Under the pieces are notes generated by a model that saw only the letters and a list, made by a program, of their open reading frames with translations, had not been told where the DNA came from and searched no databases. The translations under genes and the position numbers were made by a program. Of a DNA stretch of 64,000 nt, positions 16,663-25,418 are shown in pieces (the first letter of the stretch is position 1; each line of letters opens with the position of its first letter). The stretch is from an uncultured Flavobacteriaceae bacterium (GTDB lineage: Bacteria; Bacteroidota; Bacteroidia; Flavobacteriales; Flavobacteriaceae): positions 62,001-126,000 of the forward strand of contig CANLUS010000005.1 in assembly GCA_947494325.1 (NCBI GenBank), in the 5' to 3' direction.

Positions 16663-18276
16663 ATGAAGGCACTAAAATTACCCTCTTTAGGAGAAGGAAT
16701 CGAGAAAGGAACCGTGATTTCTATCATGGTCAACGTTGGAGATGTAATTACTACTGAGCAATCGCTTATGGAGATTGAAACTGATAAAGTGGTAGTTGAA
16801 GTTCCATCAGATGCTGCTGGAATAGTGACAGAAATACTGGTGGATTTGGGAGATGAGGTGAGCGAAGGAATGGCTATTTTGAAACTGGAGGCCAAAAATA
16901 TGGAAACCAGTGATGAGCCTGTAGAAGCAAAATCTGTTGCGGATGTCGCTGTTGCGGAAGCTGTTATTTCGGCTCCTATACCTGTAACGAAGGCAAAAGG
17001 AAAAGATACACAAACAATAAAAGAGTTAGAGTTGCCCTCTCTAGGCGAAGGCATAGAAAAGGGAACCGTGATTTCTGTACTGGTCAATGTTGGTGACAAC
17101 ATTGTGGCCGAACAGGCGCTCATGGAAGTAGAAACTGATAAGGTGGTTGTAGAAGTGCCATCTGCAGAGGCGGGAATTATAGCAGAGATTTTAGTGAATT
17201 TAGGCGATGAGGTTTCTGAGGGAATCCCAATCGTCAGAATAAATGCCGCAACTGTTGAAGATGATGCTTTTGATGAGAAGAATAATTCACTCGTTGCAAA
17301 AGTGGAAAAGGAACAAATTAATGAGGAAGTAAAGGCGACTGAGCCAAGGATGCATCAACCAATCGATTCAGAACGAAAATCTGGCTATAGATCGTCGCCG
17401 TTAGCAAAAAAAATAGCTCGAGAAATAGGCATTGATATTGCGAGTATACCAGCGGTCAATCCAAGCAAGCGTATTTCGGTTCAAGATGTAAAGAATTATG
17501 CAAAACAATTGAATCTGACAAGGGCCGCTGGTGGAGTAGCGCCTAGCACAAATGTTGAACTTCCTGATTTTGCAAAATGGGGTGCGATTCGTAGAGAAGT
17601 AATGACGGGAATCATGCAAGCAACCAGTAAAAATATGACAACTTCATGGAGTCAGATTCCGCATGCATGGTTACAAGAAAAGATAGACATTACATATCTA
17701 GAAGAAAAACGTCAATTGCATAAATCCGCAATTAAAGTAAAAGGAGGATCACTTACAATTACAGGGATCTTAGTAAAAACTATCGCAAAAGCATTGGAAG
17801 ATTTTCCGATCTTTAATGCTAGTATTGATCAACAAAATAATGCGATTGTTTATAAGGATTTTATCAACATTGGAGTTGCAGTAGATTCCGATAGAGGTCT
17901 GTTAGTTCCTGTACTAAAAGATGCGAATAAAAAGAGTATTTCAGAGATTGCGATGGAGTTACCAAGTTTGGCAACTAAAGTAAAACAAAAGAAAGTAACG
18001 GTGGCTGAATTAGAAGGAGCAACGTTTACCATCTCTAATTTAGGAGGTATCGGTACGAATGCAATTTTTCCTTTAGTTACCTTTCCGCAGGTGGCAATTA
18101 TGGGTGTGGCTGCAAGTCAAACAGAAGCTGTATATATTGAGGGTCAATTTCAGCCCAGATTAATAATGCCATTAACTATTGGTTTTGACCATCGTATCAT
18201 TAACGGGGCCGACGCTGCACGTTTTCTGAAACATATAAAGGCATTACTAGAAGATTGGTTTCAATGGAGCTTATAA
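16663..18276 (+). CDS. aceF: Dihydrolipoyl acyltransferase, E2 component of the pyruvate dehydrogenase complex
   Basis: 537 residues: two lipoyl domains (about 1-76 and 120-196) with lipoylated lysines Lys42 and Lys160 in the repeated ETDKVVVEVPS motif, a peripheral subunit-binding domain (about 242-282, SPLAKKIAREIGIDI), then the catalytic core. The core ends with DHRIINGADAARF, giving the catalytic His510. The acidic position of the usual HxxxD motif is Asn514. It transfers the acyl group from E1 to CoA. The gene is 30 nt after aceE, so both are co-expressed under operator site 3. The E3 partner must come from elsewhere in the genome. The two lipoyl repeats are also alike at DNA level, an internal duplication. 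Confidence 0.95.
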   Translation: MKALKLPSLGEGIEKGTVISIMVNVGDVITTEQSLMEIETDKVVVEVPSDAAGIVTEILVDLGDEVSEGMAILKLEAKNMETSDEPVEAKSVADVAVAEAVISAPIPVTKAKGKDTQTIKELELPSLGEGIEKGTVISVLVNVGDNIVAEQALMEVETDKVVVEVPSAEAGIIAEILVNLGDEVSEGIPIVRINAATVEDDAFDEKNNSLVAKVEKEQINEEVKATEPRMHQPIDSERKSGYRSSPLAKKIAREIGIDIASIPAVNPSKRISVQDVKNYAKQLNLTRAAGGVAPSTNVELPDFAKWGAIRREVMTGIMQATSKNMTTSWSQIPHAWLQEKIDITYLEEKRQLHKSAIKVKGGSLTITGILVKTIAKALEDFPIFNASIDQQNNAIVYKDFINIGVAVDSDRGLLVPVLKDANKKSISEIAMELPSLATKVKQKKVTVAELEGATFTISNLGGIGTNAIFPLVTFPQVAIMGVAASQTEAVYIEGQFQPRLIMPLTIGFDHRIINGADAARFLKHIKALLEDWFQWSL

Positions 18277-18320
18277 TGTTGATCTAAAACCGAAAATAAT
18301 GAGTATTAAAGCTATTCTAA

Positions 18321-19208
18321 ATGACAAATAATGTAATTAACAAGCTCACCCTAGTATTTGTTTTACTTGTATTTTTTAGCTGTAAACAAAAACAAGCCGA
18401 TGTACCCGTGGCGGCGCAAAAGGAAGCACAAGGATCTCAAAGTGTCAAGTCTAGTCAGAGTGATATCGATATTCATTATTCTATAGAGGGCAAAGGAAAT
18501 CATGCCTTAGTTTTTGTACATGGTTGGTCGTGTGATCAAACCTATTGGGAAAAACAAATATCTTATTTTAAGGATAGGTATAAAGTTGTTACAATTGATT
18601 TAGGGGGACATGGAAAATCTGGAACGAATAGAAATGATTGGACCATGGATGCATTTGCTACAGATGTTGCAGATGTTCTCAATACTATTGAATATACCGA
18701 ATTGAATATTGTTGGTCACTCTATGGGATCAGTGGTTGTTTTGAATACGGTACCTCGTTTAGATGATAAATTGAAGAATATAGTCTTTGTAGATTATTTT
18801 AAAAACAAACCTCAGACAATACTACCCAAGGAACAAATCGAAAAGATGACAACTGGCTTCAAATTAGATTTTGTAAATACCACAAAAGGTTTTGTTAAAG
18901 GAATGTTTTTGAAAAACGCAGATACGATTTTAGTAAACCGTATTGCAACGAATATGTCGAAAGCGAATCCCGTCATTGCCATTGAGGCTATGATGAGTAT
19001 GATGCAATATGACGTAGACACTGGCTTTCAGAAATTACGCGGCGAAAATTTCAATGTACACCTAATAAATTCTGATCAAAGGCCTGTAGATACGGCATAT
19101 TTTGATTCGATCGGTTTTAGATCAAATAGTATTGAGAATACAGGACATTTTTTGATGCTTGAACAAGACAAGGCTTTTAATAAGCTTTTAGAAAATATAT
19201 TGAGATAA
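18321..19208 (+). CDS. Lipoprotein alpha/beta hydrolase
   Basis: 295 residues. The signal peptide ends in the lipobox FFSC (Cys21), then a Ser/Gln-rich linker leads into an alpha/beta hydrolase domain from about residue 48. The oxyanion motif VHGWSCDQTYW, the nucleophile elbow VGHSMGS (Ser134) and the catalytic His276 in TGHFLMLEQ are all present, so this copy is a plausible active hydrolase. This contrasts with the degenerate one at 12918. Being membrane-anchored on the periplasmic side, it may hydrolyse an ester or amide of the substrate after import. It lies 44 nt after aceF in the same operon. Confidence 0.88.
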   Translation: MTNNVINKLTLVFVLLVFFSCKQKQADVPVAAQKEAQGSQSVKSSQSDIDIHYSIEGKGNHALVFVHGWSCDQTYWEKQISYFKDRYKVVTIDLGGHGKSGTNRNDWTMDAFATDVADVLNTIEYTELNIVGHSMGSVVVLNTVPRLDDKLKNIVFVDYFKNKPQTILPKEQIEKMTTGFKLDFVNTTKGFVKGMFLKNADTILVNRIATNMSKANPVIAIEAMMSMMQYDVDTGFQKLRGENFNVHLINSDQRPVDTAYFDSIGFRSNSIENTGHFLMLEQDKAFNKLLENILR

Positions 19209-19237
19209 GTTAATTATGTGCAGAAAACCATTATGAT

Positions 19238-19900
19238 ATGAGCATATTTCTATTTTTAAAATTATTCCATGTATTATTGTTTGTTTTTTGGCTAGGTACA
19301 GATATGGGCACTTTTTATGCAAGTCGATTTGTTATCAATCCAAAATTATCTGGACCTCAACGATCTACGGCTTTACAAATTTTATTAGGTTGTGATCTGG
19401 GGCCGCGTATTGCGATGACCTTAATTATACCTACAGGTATTCATATGGCTAGTATTTTGGGAGTTGTGGAAATTGGTAATACTGGTGTAGCTGCCATTTG
19501 GGCCACCGGTCTTCTTTGGTTAACGCTGGTGCTTATTGTTCATTTTAGTAAAAATGAAGTGCACAAAAAGAAATTAAAAAATGTAGACTTCTGGATACGT
19601 CCGATGTTGGTGCTTTTAATTGCGTCGATTGCAATTTATTCATTTTTTGAGCCTACTTACACTATGGCTCCTTTTATTGTTTATAAATTATTGATACTTT
19701 GCGGATTGATTCTATGTGGGTTGGGAATTCGATATCATTTAGCGAGGTTTACACCAGCTTTTATTGATATGATGTCTGGCAAAAATATTGAAGCCGCGAA
19801 TGCTATTATGAAAAAGAGAATGGATATGTGTATGCCTTATGTATATGGAATATGGATAGGAACTATATTGAGTGCCGCTCTAGGATTACATCTTATATAA
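19238..19900 (+). CDS. Polytopic membrane protein, CopD/DUF2269-like appearance
   Basis: 220 residues with about six hydrophobic segments (near 2-24, 45-65, 80-100, 117-135, 145-167 and 200-218). The first helix KLFHVLLFVFWLGTDMGTF has a buried His and a Trp-Leu-Gly pattern like the CopD/DUF2269 class of small membrane proteins, some of which may bind haem or metals. No enzyme motif is seen. The gene is 29 nt after the lipoprotein hydrolase and 6 nt before the next gene, so it is part of the aceE operon. A role in transport, electron transfer or ligand binding cannot be separated from the sequence. Confidence 0.6.
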   Translation: MSIFLFLKLFHVLLFVFWLGTDMGTFYASRFVINPKLSGPQRSTALQILLGCDLGPRIAMTLIIPTGIHMASILGVVEIGNTGVAAIWATGLLWLTLVLIVHFSKNEVHKKKLKNVDFWIRPMLVLLIASIAIYSFFEPTYTMAPFIVYKLLILCGLILCGLGIRYHLARFTPAFIDMMSGKNIEAANAIMKKRMDMCMPYVYGIWIGTILSAALGLHLI

Positions 19901-19906
19901 CTAGCT

Positions 19907-20629
19907 ATGAAACATAAAACCATTCGAGGATATATTCGTTATACCAGCAAAAAACCAGAACGTTTTGATCATGAACGAGGCCGAGAATTTTTTACAATAA
20001 CAACACAGAAAGATGGTGTTATTGTCATGGATGCTCATTGCGAAATTGACGATGAACCTAATGTGACGCGCGATGTTGTTTTAGCAATGAATTCTGATGC
20101 TTCACCGATAGATTGTAGTGTTCGCCTGTCAGTAGGCGATAAGTATGAAGGTACTGGTTGGTTTAGGTTCGATACTAATTTTGCAGAATGTGAAATGCAT
20201 AATAAGACCCAAGGACGGATAACAGAACGATTAGAGCTAGAGAAGAAAGTGCCTTGGTTGCAGGCTCACCCCATTGTTGGTGATGGCCTATTGATGAAAC
20301 TATACGATCTTTCTTTGGGTAAAGGAAAACAGTTTGTTACAGATTTTATGCTGACCTCTCCAGATCATCGAGGAGCCACTGGGCCACGGTTTTTCAAAAT
20401 GCCAAAGATGAGTATCTCTTATCACGGAGACGAAGAAATAACTATAAAGGCTGGAACATTCAAGGCACGTCATTTTTCTGTGGGTGATACGGCTGGGAAC
20501 TTACCTGAAGAACATCCGCCGTATAACGTCTGGGTAACTGCCGATGAGAATTATTTATTTCTGAAAGCAGGAGTCGATGGATATATGCAAACACATTACG
20601 AACTAGAAAGTGTAGAATATTTTGAGTAA
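19907..20629 (+). CDS. Uncharacterised cytoplasmic protein, DUF3108-like pattern
   Basis: 240 residues, no signal peptide and no transmembrane segment. The sequence is rich in beta strands and ends with ITIKAGTFKARHFSVGD followed by YNVWVTADENYLFLKAGVDGY. This is the pattern of proteins in which a modified group is read out by DUF3108/TapB-like beta folds. A similar TPAGNFKDC block occurs in the lipoprotein at 6410, which hints at a distant relationship between the two. I do not recognise a characterised family. It overlaps the next gene by 8 nt, so the two products are probably translationally coupled. Confidence 0.65.
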   Translation: MKHKTIRGYIRYTSKKPERFDHERGREFFTITTQKDGVIVMDAHCEIDDEPNVTRDVVLAMNSDASPIDCSVRLSVGDKYEGTGWFRFDTNFAECEMHNKTQGRITERLELEKKVPWLQAHPIVGDGLLMKLYDLSLGKGKQFVTDFMLTSPDHRGATGPRFFKMPKMSISYHGDEEITIKAGTFKARHFSVGDTAGNLPEEHPPYNVWVTADENYLFLKAGVDGYMQTHYELESVEYFE

Positions 20630-21647
20630 AAAATTAATCATAAAAGATGCGTTAAATAAAATATTGATTGAAAGGATAATCTTAATTTTTGTCTTAACAT
20701 CTATATCTTGTTCTTCTCCAAATACTGTCAATCAAGCACCCATTCATTTAGATGATATTCATCTCATTGTGACCGATGAAGAAGCATCTGTAAAGTTTTT
20801 CGAAAAATATTTTGGTGCCAGAGAGATGGCTCATCCTGGAGATAGGTTTGATTTGGTACGTTTTCTATCCTTAAAATGGCAAGGGCCAACCATTACAATC
20901 ACCCCTATTGGTCCATATCCTGATCTTCCGCCTGAGCGCAATCGGCGTTGGCTTGATGCGAAAATTATAGCTCCAAAGTCCGAAAAAGTAAAACCAGTTT
21001 ATGGAGTAAAATGGTTAGCGATATCGACTTCTTCTATTTCGAAATCCAAAGCTGAACTCTTGGATTATGGTGTTGAAATTTCTGAGGAAAATATTTCGCT
21101 TCCCTTGGAGCCCATTACTGCTGCATTTAGCGTTTTTGGGCCTGATGGTTTGGAAATTGTGATTGTAGAACGACCAACATACGACTTTGGTGATGCAAAG
21201 TATGCCATTGATCATATTCAGTTTCTAGTCAAAGATGTTGAAACGACACAGACATTTTTTGAAAAAACCTTCGGAGGTAAGCAATTAAAAAGAGGAAAAG
21301 AAGGTGCTAGCTTGCAAGTTGCAGATGCAAAACTTGTTTTATCAGAACCAGAGGCTTTTGGTATTGATTCGAAAAATGTCTCGTCAAGAAAAGTTGACGG
21401 TACCATTAGAATTGGTTTAGACCATTTAGGTTTTTTGTATAGCGACGTTCAGGCAGCTGTCGATCAAGCAACGACAAATGGGTATACGCCTATTTTTCAG
21501 CCTCAAAGGTATCTCTACAAGAATAAGCCTACAGTATATACATTTACGGCGTTCTCCTTACCTGAGAATTTAAATATTGAAATGGTTCAGGCCGATGGTC
21601 GTGTTGGCCCTCATTCATATTATATGGATGAAAATAGTTCAAGGTGA
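20622..21647 (+). CDS. Lipoprotein with two VOC (glyoxalase/extradiol-type) domains
   Basis: 341 residues from a TTG start that overlaps the previous stop by 8 nt; there is no ATG before the signal peptide. The lipobox SISC puts the acylated Cys near residue 30. Two VOC repeats follow: about 42-185 (LDDIHLIVTDEEASVKFFE to GLEIVIVE) and 193-330 (AIDHIQFLVKDVETTQTFFE to LNIEMVQADG). In each, His at the first strand (DDIHLIV, DHIQFLV has Gln) and Glu at the last strand are where metal ligands lie in type I extradiol enzymes, so the second domain may lack one. A periplasmic ring-cleavage or ligand-binding function is possible. It ends the aceE operon. Confidence 0.78.
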   Translation: MSKKLIIKDALNKILIERIILIFVLTSISCSSPNTVNQAPIHLDDIHLIVTDEEASVKFFEKYFGAREMAHPGDRFDLVRFLSLKWQGPTITITPIGPYPDLPPERNRRWLDAKIIAPKSEKVKPVYGVKWLAISTSSISKSKAELLDYGVEISEENISLPLEPITAAFSVFGPDGLEIVIVERPTYDFGDAKYAIDHIQFLVKDVETTQTFFEKTFGGKQLKRGKEGASLQVADAKLVLSEPEAFGIDSKNVSSRKVDGTIRIGLDHLGFLYSDVQAAVDQATTNGYTPIFQPQRYLYKNKPTVYTFTAFSLPENLNIEMVQADGRVGPHSYYMDENSSR

Positions 21648-21653
21648 CGTTGA

Positions 21654-22661
21654 TTATAATTGCACGACTACTTTTCCACAACTCTTTCCTGCCAATAGAT
21701 ATTCAGAGGCCTCAGTAATTGATTCGATACCTTGAAAAGTAATTGGATCGACCTTTATCCGGAGCTCTTTCTTTTGATATAAGTCGAATAAGAAGTTTCT
21801 AGCTTCGGCATGTTGAGATTTATACAAATGATTCATAAAGCAACGTACTGAAGCTCCTTTCCAATACATGCTTTCATAAACTCGAGTCGCATGTATTTTC
21901 TCGAATTGAGGTCTCGTCAATTCAGTTGCCAATCCACTTACTACAAGGCGACCTAAGGGGGCCAAATTTTCTAAAAAAGCGTCAAACATATAAGTACCGA
22001 CAGAATCGAAACCAACATCTATTTTGTTTGCGTATTCATTTTTTAAAACTTTTGCAATATTCTCTTCTTTATAATTAATAATTCGATCACAGCAATTCAA
22101 TTTCTCCAGTAATGACACTTTTTCTGAACTTCCACAGATCGCAACTACATGACACTTTTTCATCTTCGCCAATTGAGCAACAATATGACCTAAACCACCT
22201 GCTGCCGCCGAAACAATTATAGTTTCTCCATCTTGTAATTCAGCTGTATTTTTTAGTGCTAAATAAGCAGAAACACCTGTAGGATTTAGAGTCAAATATT
22301 CAGGTGTAGCCTCTGGAATTTTTATAACATCTTGTTGGTCGATGATTTGATATTCTTGATAGGCAGTGCCAACCTTAACTGTAGAAAGTGCTTGTCCTTT
22401 TTTTACATTTTTTACAGAATGGCCAACATCTAGCACAATACCTACAGCTTCAACACCAAATACATATGGAAAATTGATTTGTATATATGGTATCCTTCCT
22501 TTATACAATTCACGATCATAAATTGCATTGATACCAATAAATTTATTTTGTATCAATACTTCCGAAGCTTCTAATTTAGGAATTGAAGTTTCTATAGTAA
22601 CACTTGCCGTTTTAAGATTATCTGCGAATTGCGTAATGACGAGTTGTTTATTTTTTTGCAT
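21654..22661 (-). CDS. MDR-family reductase (quinone oxidoreductase-like)
   Basis: 335 residues of the zinc-independent medium-chain dehydrogenase/reductase type. An N-terminal GroES-like part has VLIQNKFIGINAIYDRE and YVFGVEAVGIVLDVGHSV. The Rossmann part has the coenzyme motif AAAGGLGHIVAQLAKMKKCHV. The structural zinc cysteines are absent, as in quinone oxidoreductases and enoyl or prostaglandin reductases, which reduce a C=C bond beside a carbonyl with NADPH. The gene is last in the minus-strand operon begun by the MFS transporters and converges with the aceE operon, 6 nt from its end. It may saturate a conjugated intermediate. Confidence 0.88.
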   Translation of the reverse strand: MQKNKQLVITQFADNLKTASVTIETSIPKLEASEVLIQNKFIGINAIYDRELYKGRIPYIQINFPYVFGVEAVGIVLDVGHSVKNVKKGQALSTVKVGTAYQEYQIIDQQDVIKIPEATPEYLTLNPTGVSAYLALKNTAELQDGETIIVSAAAGGLGHIVAQLAKMKKCHVVAICGSSEKVSLLEKLNCCDRIINYKEENIAKVLKNEYANKIDVGFDSVGTYMFDAFLENLAPLGRLVVSGLATELTRPQFEKIHATRVYESMYWKGASVRCFMNHLYKSQHAEARNFLFDLYQKKELRIKVDPITFQGIESITEASEYLLAGKSCGKVVVQL

Positions 22662-22669
22662 GGTATAGG

Positions 22670-23407
22670 TTATTTTAAAATAAATAAACTGTCAGGTAAA
22701 TCTTCATTTACTTCAAAATCTTCCCAAATGATTTCATTTGAAAGTTTTCCATTGTAGAAGAGTTCAACCCGACCGGCTTGAAGCCACGAATATTTTTCTT
22801 TAGAGAAGAATTCAGAATATTCTCTATGGTGCCAACCTCTAGGTGTTTGAAAAGCTACTTTAACGATTTTAAAATCGGTTGCATCGATACCAAAAAAAGT
22901 TTCTCCGTTAGTTGGGTCAGTAATTTTTATAGTATAGGTGATGTTGCTTTTTACAGTATCATTTGCTATTTTTTCTAATGTATAGCCATCATCTAGTGCA
23001 TGTCGAATTGCACCGTATCCAAAATTGGAAGACCAGCGTTTGTCGGCGGCTTGTTTCTCTTGCTTTCCGTTAAGGTCATAGGTGTTTTCACCATCATAGG
23101 TAACAATGAATATGGGCGTGCTATCTCGAAATGATTCAATGCGTACTTTTCCGTTTGCCTGATGTGCGGCATTTTTGGTTTGTTCAAATTCACGCCACAT
23201 ATTATGAATCTCATGCTTTACAGATGTTCCATTACGATAAAAAAGCCCATATCCCTTTAGGGTCAAACTATTGGGTTGTTGCCAAAAAGACCCGCCAGCT
23301 TTTTCATGCGCTTTCTGTATGATTTCAGTGGCCGTTAAAGGAGGTGCTTTTTTGCAACTTAAAAGTATCAATGCAAATGATATGACTAAAGAGAGCGCTC
23401 GTTTCAT
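22670..23407 (-). CDS. Lipoprotein of unknown function, LolA-like pattern
   Basis: About 245 residues from the ATG at 23407. A longer reading frame opens at 23527 but would overlap the CpeT-like gene and lose the signal peptide, so the shorter start is chosen. The lipobox LLSC is followed by TATEIIQKAHEKAGGSFW and a run of beta strands (SLTLKGYGLFYRNG, IFIVTYDGENTYDLNG, TYTIKITDPTNGETFFGID). This resembles the half-barrel of LolA/LolB or lipoprotein-sorting-like proteins, a fold that binds hydrophobic ligands. It lies 34 nt after the CpeT-like gene and 8 nt before the MDR reductase gene. Carrying a lipophilic pathway compound in the periplasm is a possibility, not shown. Confidence 0.7.
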   Translation of the reverse strand: MKRALSLVISFALILLSCKKAPPLTATEIIQKAHEKAGGSFWQQPNSLTLKGYGLFYRNGTSVKHEIHNMWREFEQTKNAAHQANGKVRIESFRDSTPIFIVTYDGENTYDLNGKQEKQAADKRWSSNFGYGAIRHALDDGYTLEKIANDTVKSNITYTIKITDPTNGETFFGIDATDFKIVKVAFQTPRGWHHREYSEFFSKEKYSWLQAGRVELFYNGKLSNEIIWEDFEVNEDLPDSLFILK

Positions 23408-23441
23408 TTTTTTAAAATTTAAGTACTTAAATATTATTGTT

Positions 23442-24149
23442 TTAATCACAAGAATTTTCCTTATAATTAATCGTTGGTCCTTTTTGATGAACTCCAAAAA
23501 CTGGTTTACCGTTGCTATCAGTTGCACTATCTTCTAACAATAATGCATCTTTTCGGAGTATTAAAGTTTCATTAAGATATACTTGCTTACCGAACCTATC
23601 TGAATAATAATTACAGGCATTTTGTTTTAAATAACCTTTGAAAATAGAACCTTCTCGTTTCCAAAACACATCACATCCTGGTTTTAGAAAAAAATATTCA
23701 GCATTTAAATTGGCAAACAGTTCAGGTTTTAAGTGTCCGTTTTTTAATTTTCTTGGATCTTTTGGTGTGTAGATTCTTAAACGAATAGCTTTTTCTAAGC
23801 TGTCAATCTCGAATGCATAAATTCTTTGACGATATATATCGTCTAAATTATAGTGCTGTGACTGCTGCGCATAAATGGTTTCTCCGGGAATAAAATCGAG
23901 TCTAACTCTAGAGAAGATATGATGCGTTTGCCTATGACGTTTTGCGGTTGGTATTTTATGAATAGCCTCCTTATATACTTGCTGATGATTATCATATTCT
24001 CCTGGAAACCATTCCAGTAAGATACTTAAGTCTTTTTCAAGTGAATCAATAGTTCGATGGTTTGCTTTTTGTTCTTGGGCGGATAATGTCATCACTGTAA
24101 ATAGTGTTAAGAACATGATTGAAAGTAAAATGTGATGTTGTTTGTTCAT
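23442..24149 (-). CDS. CpeT/CpcT-family protein, secreted (copy 1)
   Basis: 235 residues: a Sec signal peptide (to about residue 24, LSAQ), then a CpeT-like domain. Recognisable family blocks are LEWFPGEYDNHQQ, IYRQRIYAFE, RLRIYTPKDPRKLKN, LKPGCDVFWKREG and a late YYSDRFGKQVYLNETLILR followed by DSNGKPVFG. In cyanobacteria CpcT and CpeT attach or chaperone phycobilins, linear tetrapyrroles, on phycobiliproteins through a calycin barrel. No phycobiliprotein gene is here and the organism is a heterotroph, so a bilin-binding or related ligand-binding role in the periplasm is inferred. It lies 2 nt after an MFS transporter gene. A second, longer homologue is at 39961. Confidence 0.82.
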   Translation of the reverse strand: MNKQHHILLSIMFLTLFTVMTLSAQEQKANHRTIDSLEKDLSILLEWFPGEYDNHQQVYKEAIHKIPTAKRHRQTHHIFSRVRLDFIPGETIYAQQSQHYNLDDIYRQRIYAFEIDSLEKAIRLRIYTPKDPRKLKNGHLKPELFANLNAEYFFLKPGCDVFWKREGSIFKGYLKQNACNYYSDRFGKQVYLNETLILRKDALLLEDSATDSNGKPVFGVHQKGPTINYKENSCD

Positions 24150-24151
24150 GG

Positions 24152-25417
24152 CTATTTATTTTCTGATAAGTCGGTAATATTTTTGATTTTTGGGATGAAA
24201 ATCATGACAAGAGCAGCTGAAATAATATGTAAAAATGCTACTATCACAAATACGGGTGAATAGGAAATGGTATCAACCAACCATCCTATGACGGGAGTGA
24301 AAAGCATAGCTCCAAAACTACCTGCTGACCCAGAAATTCCCCAAACGGAGGCCGCATCTTTTTTGGAGAATAAATCTATGGGTAATGTAAATAAGGATGC
24401 CTGTTTAAATTGTGTAGCGAATAAAGAAAAACTGATAAGGGCAATGGCCCAATAAGGTGATTCAATGTAGAGACAACCTAAAACGGGCACTACTAAAATA
24501 GCGCCTATCCAAATAACCCATTTTCGTGAGGCATCAAGTGACACTCCATTCTTCATCAATTGACTCCCGGTAAAACCTCCAACAAAACTCCCAATATCAG
24601 AAAGTAAAAAAGGAATCCAAGCAAACATGCCTATTTCGACTAGGCTGAACCCTTTGACATCAGCTAGCCAGGAGGGTAGCCAAAAAACAAAGAAGTAAAA
24701 AGCACCATCAGAGACAAATCGAGACAATGCCAAACCCCAAACTTCTCGATATTTAAAATATTGAAACCAAGGGAGTTTTTCTCCGAACTTCTCTTGTTCT
24801 TGACCCTCTCGAATAAGGGTTAGTTCTTCTTTCGATATTCTTGGGTGCTGTTCGGGCTCATAATACACCCATCTCCATAAAAACAACCATAAAAAACCGA
24901 TTGCACCAGTAATTACAAAAGCTATTTTCCATCCTACATCGATAATGAGCCAAGCCATTAGCGGAGGCGCAATAATAGCTCCTAAACCTGGTCCCATATT
25001 TAAAATGCCCACTGCCTTTGTGCGCTCTCCTTTCGGAAACCATTCGGAAATAGCCTTCATAGCTGCTGGATAATTTCCTGCCTCTCCGATTCCAAGGAGA
25101 AAACGAAAAATTCCGAGGCTCATGATGCCTCTGCCAAAAGCATGCAGCATGTTGGCGATCGACCACCATACAACAGCTATTGTAAACCCTTTTTTGGTAC
25201 CAAGGCTATCAATTAAACGACCAGATACCATCTGCATAATGGCATATGCAAATAAAAATGCGCTAACAATCCAACCATATTGTTCATTAGACAATCCCAG
25301 GTCTTCGCGAATGACAGGGGCGGCCACAGATAATGCTTGCCTGTCGATATAGTTAATCGTGGTTGCTAGAAAAATGGATCCAGCAATCCACCATCTAAGG
25401 TTTTTTCGCTTGCGCAT
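24152..25417 (-). CDS. MFS transporter, ACS (hexuronate/anion) type
   Basis: 421 residues with 12 predicted hydrophobic segments. It starts WWIAGSIFLATTINYIDR and the loop between helices 2 and 3 reads GRLIDSLGTKKGF, the usual MFS motif A position. The N-terminal INYIDRQALSVAAPVI pattern and the FRFLLGIGEAGNYPAAMK segment place it in the anion:cation symporter family, whose members move organic acids such as hexuronates, phthalate or glucarate with protons. It is 1 nt from another MFS gene of a different subfamily. It probably brings an anionic substrate or intermediate across the inner membrane. The ligand cannot be named from sequence. Confidence 0.9.
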   Translation of the reverse strand: MRKRKNLRWWIAGSIFLATTINYIDRQALSVAAPVIREDLGLSNEQYGWIVSAFLFAYAIMQMVSGRLIDSLGTKKGFTIAVVWWSIANMLHAFGRGIMSLGIFRFLLGIGEAGNYPAAMKAISEWFPKGERTKAVGILNMGPGLGAIIAPPLMAWLIIDVGWKIAFVITGAIGFLWLFLWRWVYYEPEQHPRISKEELTLIREGQEQEKFGEKLPWFQYFKYREVWGLALSRFVSDGAFYFFVFWLPSWLADVKGFSLVEIGMFAWIPFLLSDIGSFVGGFTGSQLMKNGVSLDASRKWVIWIGAILVVPVLGCLYIESPYWAIALISFSLFATQFKQASLFTLPIDLFSKKDAASVWGISGSAGSFGAMLFTPVIGWLVDTISYSPVFVIVAFLHIISAALVMIFIPKIKNITDLSENK

Positions 25418-25418
25418 T

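Noticed and set aside
19200-19225. A sixth operator copy before the membrane protein gene at 19238
   Set aside because: Only one half-site (AGTTAAT) is present, without the facing half at the 3-nt spacing.
23408-23527. Longer N-terminus of the lipoprotein at 22670-23407
   Set aside because: It overlaps the end of the CpeT-like gene and hides a good lipoprotein signal that starts at 23407.
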